DNA of 7,355 bases from Candidatus Atribacteria bacterium. GTDB taxonomy: Bacteria > Atribacterota > Phoenicimicrobiia > Phoenicimicrobiales > Stramentimicrobiaceae. Every line of letters begins with the position of its first letter. Positions within the stretch are counted from its first letter, which is position 1. The stretch lies in NCBI GenBank assembly GCA_016934875.1, contig JAFGSC010000042.1:1-7355 (forward strand), written 5' to 3'. The notes under the pieces were generated by a model. It was not told the DNA's origin. It searched no databases and saw only the letters and a program-made list of their open reading frames with translations. Of the stretch, positions 1 to 6,210 are shown piece by piece. Both the position numbers and the translations under genes were made by a program.

Positions 1-1
1 A

Positions 2-3000
2 GGAGTTATCTGTGACCGTTGTGGTGTAGAAGTTACCAAAGCAATTACCCGAAGGGAAAGGATGGGACACATTGAACTAGCGTGTCCGGTATCGCATGTA
101 TGGTATTTTAAAGGTATTCCCAGTCCATTAGCCTTATTATTAAATATCTCTCCACGAAGTTTGGAAAAAATTCTTTACTTTGCACCAGATAGAAAAAGAG
201 AGCAACTTTTTGAGGCGAACGCTTCAAATAACGCTTCAAATAATGAAGATAATTCAGAGAGAGATGTAATTCTTGAAACAGAATATAAGATACATCAGAT
301 GTATCAGCCTGATTTTAAGGCTGAACCAATTTATCGGGTCAATCAACTCAAAAAATTTCCTTATAAAGTTGGTGATGTGCTTGATGAGAAAAAATTGGCT
401 GAACTTCAGGATGCCTATGGGAAAATATTTTTTACAGTAGAAAGAATTTTACCAAAAGGTTATAATACGCCGGATGAAGATATTGCGGAAAAATTTCTGG
501 AAGAAGAAAATATTGATCATGAAGAAAACATAGAAAGTATAGAAAAAGATGATTCTCAGGAACAGAAAGTGATTGATCGAGGCAGTGCTGAAGAATCAAT
601 GGATCTAGATGAATCCTTGGGTTACAGGGTTGTTGAGATCGAAGGATTGATATCCGAGGGTAAGCTGAATACTCTGATGGAAAAAGAACCGGAAATCTCG
701 AAAAGAACAGCAATAGCTAAACAGACCATTGAAGAATCATGCTATATTGTCATTCGTCCAGGAGCCACAAATAATAAAGTTGGCGATATTATTATGGAAA
801 GCGAGTACCGGCTCTATTCTCATTACGACCCTGAGTTTCGTGCTGGTATTGGCGCAGAGGCAGTTAAGGCTTTGCTGAAGGACCTTAATCTGGACGCTTT
901 AAACCTAGAATTAAGAGAAGAGCTGAAACATTCATCTGGCCAAAGAGCCAAGAAAATGATCAAGAGGCTTCAGATTGTTGAAGCATTTCGTAAGAGCCAT
1001 TGTAAACCCGAGTGGATGATTTTGGATATACTCCCAGTTATTCCCCCTGATTTAAGACCAATGGTTCAACTGGAAGGCGGCAGGTTTGCAACATCTGATC
1101 TAAATGATCTGTATCGTAGGGTTATCAATCGTAATAATCGATTAAAAAAGTTGTTGGAATTAGGCGCTCCAGACATTATTATAAAAAATGAAAAAAGAAT
1201 GCTGCAAGAAGCAGTTGATGCATTGATCGACAATGGACGAAGAGGGCACGCAGTTTTGGGTGCAGGTAATCGCCCGTTAAAATCTTTAAGTGATTTACTG
1301 GAAGGTAAAAAAGGCAGATTTAGACAGAATTTATTAGGTAAGAGAGTTGACTATTCTGGACGTTCCGTTATCGTTGCAGGTCCTAGACTAAAAATGCATC
1401 AATGTGGTTTGCCGAAGAAAATGGCCTTAGAATTATTTAAGCCATTTGTGATGCACCACTTGGTGAAAAGGGAATTAGCTCATAATATAAAAACTGCTAA
1501 AAAACTTGTGGAGCAAGAATCCCCGGAAGTTTGGAACATTTTACAGGAAATCATTGAAGAACATCCTGTGCTGCTAAATCGTGCACCGACACTACACCGG
1601 CTGGGAATCCAGGTTTTTAAACCTGTTCTGGTCGAAGGGAATGCGATTCAGTTGCATCCTTTGGCCTGTCCGGCATTTAATGCTGATTTTGATGGTGACC
1701 AGATGGCAGTGCATATTCCTTTGTCAACCGAAGCACAGACCGAAGCAGAAATGCTGATGTTGTCTTCCAATAATGTATTGTCTCCTGCCAATGGAATTCC
1801 TATTGCTTTGCCTTCCCAGGATATTATTTTGGGTTGTTATTATTTAACAATGAAGGAAAAAGGAAAAGAAGGGGAAGGAAAGTTATTTTCTAATCCCGAA
1901 GAAGCAATTCGAGCACAAGAAGAAGGATATATTGATATCCATGCAATTATCAGGATTAGGGTGAAGGGAAACACTGAGGAAACCACTGTTGGAAGGGTTA
2001 TTTTTAATCAAATTTTACCTGAAGATATGCAGTATGTCGATCTGACCATTACCAAGAAATCATTGGCAAAAATTATCACCTATATTTACCGCCATTATGG
2101 GAGAGATACTGCGGTAAAGTTCCTTGATGACATCAAAGAATTAGGTTTTCACTATGCCACGATATCGGGAATTACCATTGGAGTTGTTGATTTGGAAATA
2201 CCTTCAGAGAAAGATAAGATACTGGAAGAAGCAGAAAAAAGTGTTGCAAAAATCAAGGAGCAATTCCATTACGGCTTAATCATGGAAGAGGAAAGAGAAG
2301 AAAAAATCATTACTGCCTGGACAGATGCTGCTAATAATGTGGTGAACGCTATATTAAATAACCTGAGCAGTTTTAATCCGCTTTACATGATGGCCGATTC
2401 CGGAGCCCGTGGAAGTAGAAGACAAATAGGCCAATTAGCGGGTATGAGAGGCTTGATGGCAGATCCTTCCGGTAAGATTATAGAATTTCCAATAAGATCT
2501 AATTTTAGAGAAGGGTTATCTTGTTTGGAATACTTTATCTCTACACATGGAGCTCGGAAGGGTCTCGCAGACACGGCACTAAGAACTTCTAAATCAGGCT
2601 ATTTAACTAGAAGGCTTATTGACGTTGCACAAGATGTAATTATCACTGAAGAGGATTGCGGGACGAATGATGGAGTTATCGTTTCTGATATTCAGGAAGA
2701 CGGGAATATTATTGAGAAATTAGAAGAAAGAATTGTGGGAAGGACTTCCCTGGAAGATATTCTAGATCATGAAAACGGAGAAATCATTGTGCACAAGGGA
2801 GAATTGATCGATGAAAAGATGGCTAAAAAGATTGTGGATCTAGGGATTAAGGAAGTAAAAATTCGATCTCCTTTAACCTGTGCATCAAAGCAGGGAATTT
2901 GTGCAAAGTGTTATGGTAAAGACCTTTCCTCAGGTAAAGAGGTAACGATTGGAGAGGCAGTTGGGACAATCGCAGCCCAATCTATCGGAGAACCGGGAAC

Positions 3001-4927
3001 CCAATTAACGCTGAGGACATTCCATACCGGAGGGATTAAGATAACAGGTGAGGATATCACCCTGGGATTACCCCGAGTCGAACAATTATTTGAAGTGAGA
3101 AAGCCGAAAAAACAAGCCATCATTAGCGAGATTAATGGTTATGTTGAACGTGTAGTAAGCGAACAAAAAGGTGAGAGAAAAGAAGTTGTTGTTCGACCTG
3201 AAACAGAAGAAGGATTGAATAAAAATAAAGAAAGTAAAAAGAAAAATTATTATATTCCCAATGATTTAAGAATCATTGTTGAGGAAGGGCAAAAGGTAGT
3301 CGCTGGCCAGAGATTAACGACTGGATTTGTGGATCCAAACGATATTCTCAGAATACAGGGTATCAAAGCGGTGCAAAGATACCTGTTGGAGCAAGTCCAG
3401 GAAGTCTATCGTTCACAAGGTGTAACGATCGATGATAAACATATTGAAGTCATTGTAAGACAAATTGCCAGATTGAATAAGATTTATGTAAAATCGTCTA
3501 GAGATTCTGATTTACTATCTGGTGAATTAGTGTATGTATCAGATTTTGAGGAAGCGAACAAGAAGGTAATGGCAGAAAATGAAGAAATAAGAAATAGGAA
3601 CAGAGAGCTGTTTCTTCATGCTCGTTTAAATTCATCCTTATTGGGAAGTAAAGGTGAATCGATCATTGATAAAGGAATCATCATCGATGAAAATGTAATT
3701 AAGAGGATTGAAAATATTGATACACAACCGTTTGAAATTATCGATGAGAGAGGAAAGTATATCCTTATTCTCCAAGGAGAAATTAACTTTATCGATCGAA
3801 TCATGGATCAAGTTTTTGTTGGAAGCCTTCAAGATGAAGACGAGAATAAAGAGGATAATCAGTTGGAGAATATTGAAAAGATGAGCCTTGAAGAACTAAA
3901 AGGGGTAAAAATTAATCGTGAATTAGCGCTTGATCTCATTCATAAAGGTATGAGTCGGGTTCGAATTGCTAAACCACAAGAAGCTGAAAAATTAATTGGG
4001 AAAATGCTGGTCAAAGATGTCAATGTTTACGGAACGAATGATGTTTTAATTTCTGCCAACACGACCTTAAATGAAGACGATATTCGAAAATTAATGGAAA
4101 ATCAGTGCGAAGAGGTCAATATTTGGGATGATATCAAAGAGATTAACGTGAAGGAAAATTTCATCAGCTTTATTAAAGAAGATGTTATTGGCAAGAATTT
4201 AGGTGAAGAGTTAAGAGATCCTGAATCTAAGAATGTTATTGCAGACAAAGCCCAGCCTGTAAGTAGAAACATTATCAGAAAGGCTTATTCTGCTGGCATT
4301 AGTGATATTCCTTTGGAAGATGGTCGTTTCTTTTCTTTAGAAGGAAGAGCGCTTGAATATATCTATCATAACCTTGTTGGGAAAATTCTTGCCCAGGATA
4401 TTATTGACAAGAATACCAATGAAGTCTTGATTGCCTCCGGAGAAAAAATTACCCAAAAGAATGCTAATCATATTTTCCAACAAAATATTGAAACGTTAAA
4501 TTATAGAAGTGAAGATAGCCAGAAAGAAACTGTTTCTTTGATTGAAAATATTGGTTATTTCAGAAGAACAAAATTACCTGCAATTGGAATGCCAATTATC
4601 CAGGGAATTACTCAAGCATCCTTGTCAACGGAGAGTTTCTTGTCTGCGGCTTCTTTCCAAAGAACAACCCATGTTTTAACCAATGCATCAATTAAAGGGA
4701 AAACCGATTACCTGTATGGATTAAAAGAAAATGTAATTATTGGAAATATTATTCCTTCAGGAACTGGCTTACCGCAATACCGTGACGTCGAAATTAGCTC
4801 GGAGTATGAAGAAGATCTTGAAAGGGAAGAACAAAATCATAAGATAGAAGAAAATATGAAAAGACAGGAAGAAACTGGTACTGAGAAGAAAGAAAATCAT
4901 GACATCGTTATGCAGGAAGAAACTTAA
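2..4927 (+). CDS. rpoC: DNA-directed RNA polymerase subunit beta' (5'-truncated by window)
   Basis: Largest subunit of RNA polymerase; with beta it forms the active-site cleft and holds the catalytic magnesium. The frame is open from base 2 to a TAA at 4925-4927, giving 1641 residues (numbered from base 2); about 81 N-terminal residues are missing by comparison with E. coli. Visible in order: the second half of the N-terminal zinc ribbon (CDRC, residues 4-7); the RRERMGHIELA block; a lineage-specific insert (61-282); the PEWMILDILPVIPPDLRP block; switch-2 region KGRFRQNLLGKRVDYSGRS; the catalytic NADFDGD at 560-566 (1679-1699) with all three aspartates; bridge helix around 844-872; second zinc site Cys886, Cys960, Cys967, Cys970; trigger loop SIGEPGTQLTLRTFH from 994. 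No SI3-type insert follows the trigger loop (FHTGG runs almost directly into DITLGLPRV). An extra block of about 330 residues (1194-1524) precedes the C-terminal QGITQASLSTESFLSAASFQ segment. The protein ends in a Glu/Lys-rich tail of about 45 residues. Full length would be about 1720 residues, far above E. coli (1407) and near Thermotoga. Identity is certain. Confidence 0.99.
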   Translation, partial: GVICDRCGVEVTKAITRRERMGHIELACPVSHVWYFKGIPSPLALLLNISPRSLEKILYFAPDRKREQLFEANASNNASNNEDNSERDVILETEYKIHQMYQPDFKAEPIYRVNQLKKFPYKVGDVLDEKKLAELQDAYGKIFFTVERILPKGYNTPDEDIAEKFLEEENIDHEENIESIEKDDSQEQKVIDRGSAEESMDLDESLGYRVVEIEGLISEGKLNTLMEKEPEISKRTAIAKQTIEESCYIVIRPGATNNKVGDIIMESEYRLYSHYDPEFRAGIGAEAVKALLKDLNLDALNLELREELKHSSGQRAKKMIKRLQIVEAFRKSHCKPEWMILDILPVIPPDLRPMVQLEGGRFATSDLNDLYRRVINRNNRLKKLLELGAPDIIIKNEKRMLQEAVDALIDNGRRGHAVLGAGNRPLKSLSDLLEGKKGRFRQNLLGKRVDYSGRSVIVAGPRLKMHQCGLPKKMALELFKPFVMHHLVKRELAHNIKTAKKLVEQESPEVWNILQEIIEEHPVLLNRAPTLHRLGIQVFKPVLVEGNAIQLHPLACPAFNADFDGDQMAVHIPLSTEAQTEAEMLMLSSNNVLSPANGIPIALPSQDIILGCYYLTMKEKGKEGEGKLFSNPEEAIRAQEEGYIDIHAIIRIRVKGNTEETTVGRVIFNQILPEDMQYVDLTITKKSLAKIITYIYRHYGRDTAVKFLDDIKELGFHYATISGITIGVVDLEIPSEKDKILEEAEKSVAKIKEQFHYGLIMEEEREEKIITAWTDAANNVVNAILNNLSSFNPLYMMADSGARGSRRQIGQLAGMRGLMADPSGKIIEFPIRSNFREGLSCLEYFISTHGARKGLADTALRTSKSGYLTRRLIDVAQDVIITEEDCGTNDGVIVSDIQEDGNIIEKLEERIVGRTSLEDILDHENGEIIVHKGELIDEKMAKKIVDLGIKEVKIRSPLTCASKQGICAKCYGKDLSSGKEVTIGEAVGTIAAQSIGEPGTQLTLRTFHTGGIKITGEDITLGLPRVEQLFEVRKPKKQAIISEINGYVERVVSEQKGERKEVVVRPETEEGLNKNKESKKKNYYIPNDLRIIVEEGQKVVAGQRLTTGFVDPNDILRIQGIKAVQRYLLEQVQEVYRSQGVTIDDKHIEVIVRQIARLNKIYVKSSRDSDLLSGELVYVSDFEEANKKVMAENEEIRNRNRELFLHARLNSSLLGSKGESIIDKGIIIDENVIKRIENIDTQPFEIIDERGKYILILQGEINFIDRIMDQVFVGSLQDEDENKEDNQLENIEKMSLEELKGVKINRELALDLIHKGMSRVRIAKPQEAEKLIGKMLVKDVNVYGTNDVLISANTTLNEDDIRKLMENQCEEVNIWDDIKEINVKENFISFIKEDVIGKNLGEELRDPESKNVIADKAQPVSRNIIRKAYSAGISDIPLEDGRFFSLEGRALEYIYHNLVGKILAQDIIDKNTNEVLIASGEKITQKNANHIFQQNIETLNYRSEDSQKETVSLIENIGYFRRTKLPAIGMPIIQGITQASLSTESFLSAASFQRTTHVLTNASIKGKTDYLYGLKENVIIGNIIPSGTGLPQYRDVEISSEYEEDLEREEQNHKIEENMKRQEETGTEKKENHDIVMQEET
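182..847 (+). other. N-terminal lineage-specific insert within beta'
   Basis: Between ILYF (ending at 181) and the conserved GAEAVKALL block (from 851) there are about 222 residues, against about 38 in E. coli by my hand alignment, so about 180 are extra. Thermus and Thermotoga beta' carry a larger non-conserved domain at the same place. The segment contains two related motifs (260-325 and 782-847), a GDVLDE-type motif near 371-388, and a strongly acidic, probably disordered stretch at roughly 476-625. The reading frame is intact and the conserved core resumes on both sides, so this is a domain insertion, not an assembly fault. Its fold is inferred, not shown; sandwich-barrel hybrid motif domains are known in beta' inserts of other bacteria. 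Confidence 0.8.
218..241 (+). repeat. perfect 12-bp tandem repeat, in frame in rpoC
   Basis: AACGCTTCAAAT occurs twice back to back (218-229 and 230-241), encoding Asn-Ala-Ser-Asn twice. The length is a multiple of three, so the frame is kept. It sits in the polar linker at the start of the N-terminal insert of beta', where length change should be tolerated. Exact identity at DNA level, including third positions, suggests a recent duplication by slippage. Confidence 0.9.
2732..2869 (+). other. conserved beta' core module that resembles the C-terminal insert repeats
   Basis: This 46-residue segment (residues 911-956, beginning IVGRTSLEDILD and ending KEVKIRS) lies between the first and second cysteines of the C-terminal zinc site. 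It is present in the ordinary beta' core: E. coli has VLGRVTAEDVLK at the equivalent place. It is marked because it aligns without gaps to the third repeat of the C-terminal insert (15 of 46 residues identical by my count), making it the likely template for that repeat family. Confidence 0.7.
3581..4573 (+). other. large C-terminal insert within beta' (about 331 residues)
   Basis: In E. coli, Thermus and clostridial beta', the segment after DKHIEVIVRQM and the following SRLLEG-like turn leads within about 30 residues into LLGITKASLATESF. Here the equivalent points, NKKVMAEN (ending at 3580) and LPAIGMPIIQGITQASL (from 4574), are separated by about 331 residues. The insert opens with a charged helical segment, continues with a beta-rich part and an acidic linker (about 3829-3880), then a half module (about 3902-3991) and three full modules (3992-4561). 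The frame is uninterrupted and both flanks are well conserved. Boundaries are hand-aligned and may be off by 10 residues. In known structures this point lies just ahead of the switch-1 segment of the clamp base; that placement is family knowledge applied by inference. Confidence 0.85.
3992..4561 (+). repeat. three tandem protein modules of 63-64 residues in beta' insert
   Basis: Module starts are at 3992 (LIGKMLVKDV), 4184 (VIGKNLGEEL) and 4373 (LVGKILAQDI), so the periods are 192 and 189 bases. Over the first 46 residues all three align without gaps. Shared positions include the GK-x-L opening, a TN-acidic-VLI turn in modules 1 and 3, and an amphipathic stretch followed by a short strand. 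Modules 1 and 3 share about 12 of 46 residues. A preceding half module at about 3902-3991 (INRELALDLIHKGMSRVRI) matches the second half of the unit. The DNA copies have diverged, so the duplication is old. These may belong to the beta-beta' module or sandwich-barrel families seen in RNA polymerase inserts; I cannot decide which. Confidence 0.75.
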
Positions 4928-4941
4928 TTTACTAAAATTGA

Positions 4942-4970
4942 TTGACAAATATTGAGTAAAAAAAAATACA
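4942..4970 (+). promoter_or_regulatory. possible weak upstream promoter
   Basis: A perfect TTGACA (4942-4947) has only AATACA (4965-4970, three matches to TATAAT) at 17-bp spacing. The surrounding octamer ATTGACAA recurs exactly 41 bp downstream as part of the stronger promoter. It could be a weak tandem promoter or a duplicated remnant; the -10 is poor. Confidence 0.25.
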
Positions 4971-4982
4971 TTGAATAATTTA

Positions 4983-5011
4983 TTGACAACAATGATTGGG
5001 CCTGATAAAAT
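4983..5011 (+). promoter_or_regulatory. sigma70-type promoter for rpsL-rpsG-fusA
   Basis: TTGACA at 4983-4988 (six of six), a 17-bp spacer, then TAAAAT at 5006-5011 (five of six against TATAAT) preceded by TG at 5003-5004 with one base between, an extended -10. The predicted start is a purine near 5016-5018. It is the best promoter match in the non-coding parts of the window and is placed to drive the str genes independently of rpoBC, leaving a 5' leader of about 210 nt before rpsL. Confidence 0.7.
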
Positions 5012-5023
5012 GTTTAAGTATTT

Positions 5024-5037
5024 TTCAGATAGCTGAA
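5024..5037 (+). promoter_or_regulatory. small hairpin at the 5' end of the rpsL leader
   Basis: TTCAG (5024-5028) and CTGAA (5033-5037) are perfectly complementary around the four-base loop ATAG, with one further possible T-G pair outside. It would sit within about 10 nt of the predicted transcript start, where hairpins often protect the 5' end. Five base pairs can occur by chance in AT-rich DNA. Confidence 0.35.
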
Positions 5038-5091
5038 GTTATAAGGTAATGGAATAGATTTTTTATTAAGAAAATTATTTCTGATCATGAT

Positions 5092-5121
5092 AAGGGTAAG
5101 TAACAGCAAACCCCCTTTTTT
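5092..5121 (+). terminator. weak terminator- or attenuator-like hairpin in the rpsL leader
   Basis: AAGGG (5092-5096) can pair with CCCTT (5113-5117), or GGGT (5094-5097) with ACCC (5110-5113), just ahead of a run of six T (5116-5121). The C5-T6 tract stands out in this AT-rich leader. The stem is short and the loop long, so this is at most a partial terminator. Lying between the promoter and rpsL, it could act as an attenuator. Confidence 0.25.
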
Positions 5122-5213
5122 AAAGTGATAATTAATTTAAGAATTTTGTTTCATAATAACCTGAGAATAAGGTACTGTTTTTAATATTCCAATGTTATTT
5201 TGAAAGAAAGAAA

Positions 5214-5220
5214 AGGTGGA
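5214..5220 (+). promoter_or_regulatory. ribosome binding site of rpsL
   Basis: AGGTGGA ends 9 bases before the ATG at 5230. This spacing supports the ATG over the in-frame TTG at 5200, which lies upstream of the site and would translate it. Confidence 0.8.
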
Positions 5221-5229
5221 CTTAAGAAG

Positions 5230-5604
5230 ATGCCAACAATTAACCAATTGGTTAGAGAAAGAAGAAGAAGAGCAGTTAAGAAGTCAGTTACACCAGCTCT
5301 AAAAAATTCACCCCTGAAAAGAGGTGTATGTACCCGTGTCTGGACAGTGACGCCGAAAAAGCCTAATTCAGCCTTGAGAAAAGTCGCAAGAGTAAGGTTA
5401 ACCAATAATCTTGAAGTGACTGCATACATACCAGGAATAGGCCATAATTTACAGGAACATTCGATTGTTTTAATTAGAGGTGGAAGAGTCAAAGACTTAC
5501 CAGGTGTAAGGTACCATATTGTCAGAGGCGTGATGGATACAACAGGCGTGGAAGGTAGAAAGCAAGCACGATCCAAATATGGTGCAGCAAGACCAAAGAA
5601 ATAA
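5230..5604 (+). CDS. rpsL: 30S ribosomal protein S12
   Basis: Universal small-subunit protein at the decoding centre, where it monitors codon-anticodon pairing and contacts helices 27 and 44 of 16S rRNA and EF-Tu/EF-G. The 124 residues start MPTINQLVRERRRR, the standard family start. The TPKKPNSALRK block is at 41-51 with Lys43, and RGGRVKDLPGVRYH at 83-96 with Lys88, Asp89 and Pro91. These are the unmutated forms at the classic streptomycin-resistance positions, so the sequence predicts no rpsL-type resistance; Asp89 is the residue methylthiolated in some bacteria. Length matches the short S12 class (E. coli 124), without the N-terminal insert of Bacillus (138). The N-terminus is unusually rich in arginine (RERRRR, 9-14). 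It is first gene of the str group, 59 bp before rpsG. Identity is certain. Confidence 0.99.
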   Translation: MPTINQLVRERRRRAVKKSVTPALKNSPLKRGVCTRVWTVTPKKPNSALRKVARVRLTNNLEVTAYIPGIGHNLQEHSIVLIRGGRVKDLPGVRYHIVRGVMDTTGVEGRKQARSKYGAARPKK

Positions 5605-5627
5605 TTGATTCAGAGCTTATTTATTTA

Positions 5628-5645
5628 AAGTATAGACTATAACTT
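5628..5645 (+). promoter_or_regulatory. hairpin next to the rpsG ribosome binding site
   Basis: AAG-TATA (5628-5634) can pair with TATA-A-CTT (5638-5645), with one bulged A and a three-base loop GAC. It ends five bases before the rpsG ribosome binding site. In E. coli, S7 represses the str operon by binding the rpsL-rpsG intercistronic RNA; a comparable role here is only an inference from position, and the stem is almost all A-T. Confidence 0.3.
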
Positions 5646-5649
5646 AGTA

Positions 5650-5656
5650 GAGGTGG
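5650..5656 (+). promoter_or_regulatory. ribosome binding site of rpsG
   Basis: GAGGTGG lies 7 bases before the ATG at 5664. The in-frame TTG at 5658 is one base from this site, too close to be the start, so the ATG is chosen. Confidence 0.8.
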
Positions 5657-5663
5657 GTTGTAT

Positions 5664-6134
5664 ATGTCCAGAAAAAGAAGTGCATCTAAGAGGGATATTG
5701 TTGAAGATCCTGTTTATAAAAGTGAATTAGTTAGTCAATTTATCAATCATATTATGCTTGATGGTAAAAAGAGCGTTGCACGCAGAATATTCTATGATGC
5801 GATGGATGGTATCAAAGAAAAGACCAAGAAGGATCCACTTGAAATTTTTAATCAGGCAATGGAAAATGTTATGCCGGTCCTTGAAGTAAAATCAAGAAGG
5901 GTTGGAGGTGCTAGCTACCAAGTACCTGTAGAGGTATCTGCTGATCGAAGGATTACTTTAGCGATTCGCTGGATTATCAATTTCAGCCGAAGCAAAACAG
6001 GAAAACCCTTTTCAGAAAAATTGGCTAGTGAATTGCTTGACGCAGCTCAGGGTACTGGCAATTCTGTTAAAAAGAAAGAAGATACCCATCGAATGGCAGA
6101 GGCAAACAAAGCCTTTGCTCATTATCGTTGGTAA
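5664..6134 (+). CDS. rpsG: 30S ribosomal protein S7
   Basis: Primary 16S rRNA-binding protein that nucleates assembly of the 30S head and lines the E-site and mRNA exit region. The 156 residues are the usual length. From the ATG at 5664 the N-terminus MSRKRSASKR is the basic RNA-binding arm. The family signature DPVYKSELVSQFINHIMLDG is at 15-34. The beta-hairpin region PVLEVKSRRVGGASYQVPVE is at 71-90, and the C-terminal EDTHRMAEANKAFAHYRW ends the protein, as in families without the E. coli K-12 extension. It lies 59 bp after rpsL and 127 bp before fusA, on the same strand, and is probably cotranscribed with both. Identity is certain; the start is supported by the ribosome binding site and by the family. 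Confidence 0.99.
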   Translation: MSRKRSASKRDIVEDPVYKSELVSQFINHIMLDGKKSVARRIFYDAMDGIKEKTKKDPLEIFNQAMENVMPVLEVKSRRVGGASYQVPVEVSADRRITLAIRWIINFSRSKTGKPFSEKLASELLDAAQGTGNSVKKKEDTHRMAEANKAFAHYRW

Positions 6135-6210
6135 TGCCTTGTTTATTTCACCATTAAGTTTGATTTTGATAAAGTACTATGATTAAGATTGTTATCAGTA
6201 GAATTTGACA

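Larger units (their letters stand above)
4928..5229 (+). other. rpoC-rpsL spacer: promoter and long rpsL leader
   Basis: A 302-bp, very AT-rich spacer with no convincing gene. It holds two TTGACA boxes (one with a good -10), two small hairpins and the rpsL ribosome binding site. I see no GC-rich hairpin with a T-run directly after rpoC, so part of the rpoBC transcript may read through into rpsL. The L7Ae-like gene found here in many Firmicutes is absent. Confidence 0.75.

Noticed and set aside
432..713. Minus-strand open frame of 93 codons opposite rpoC
   Set aside because: Antisense to a certain gene in the acidic linker region; no recognisable domain and no convincing ribosome binding site.
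3035..3070. SI3-type insert after the trigger loop
   Set aside because: FHTGG is joined to DITLGLPRV by only about 6 residues, so no SI3 domain is present.
2383..3123. Minus-strand open frames at 2383-2574 and 2911-3123
   Set aside because: They lie opposite the most conserved part of rpoC (bridge helix, trigger loop) and resemble no known family; shadows of rpoC codon use.
3616..3832. Two overlapping minus-strand open frames opposite the C-terminal insert
   Set aside because: Considered as possible genes explaining the insert, but the plus frame is continuous and flanked by conserved beta' sequence, and the antisense products look like random AT-rich translation.
4928..4960. TTTACT / AGTAAA inverted repeat after rpoC as a terminator
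   Set aside because: The stem is six mostly A-T pairs with a 21-base loop and is followed by A, not T, on the transcribed strand.
5087..5128. 13-codon ATG open frame in the rpsL leader as a leader peptide
   Set aside because: No good ribosome binding site, no run of regulatory codons, and the length is expected by chance.
5200..5229. TTG start giving S12 a 10-residue extension
   Set aside because: It would translate the ribosome binding site itself; the ATG at 5230 gives the universal MPTINQL start.
5181..5576. Minus-strand open frame of 131 codons opposite rpsL
   Set aside because: Fully antisense to S12, whose identity is certain; no family resemblance.
5658..5663. TTG start giving S7 two extra residues
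   Set aside because: Only one base from the ribosome binding site; the ATG at 5664 is properly spaced and fits the family.
6205..6210. TTGACA before fusA as a promoter
   Set aside because: No acceptable -10 at 16 to 18 bp spacing; the match falls in the TAAGATT repeat region.
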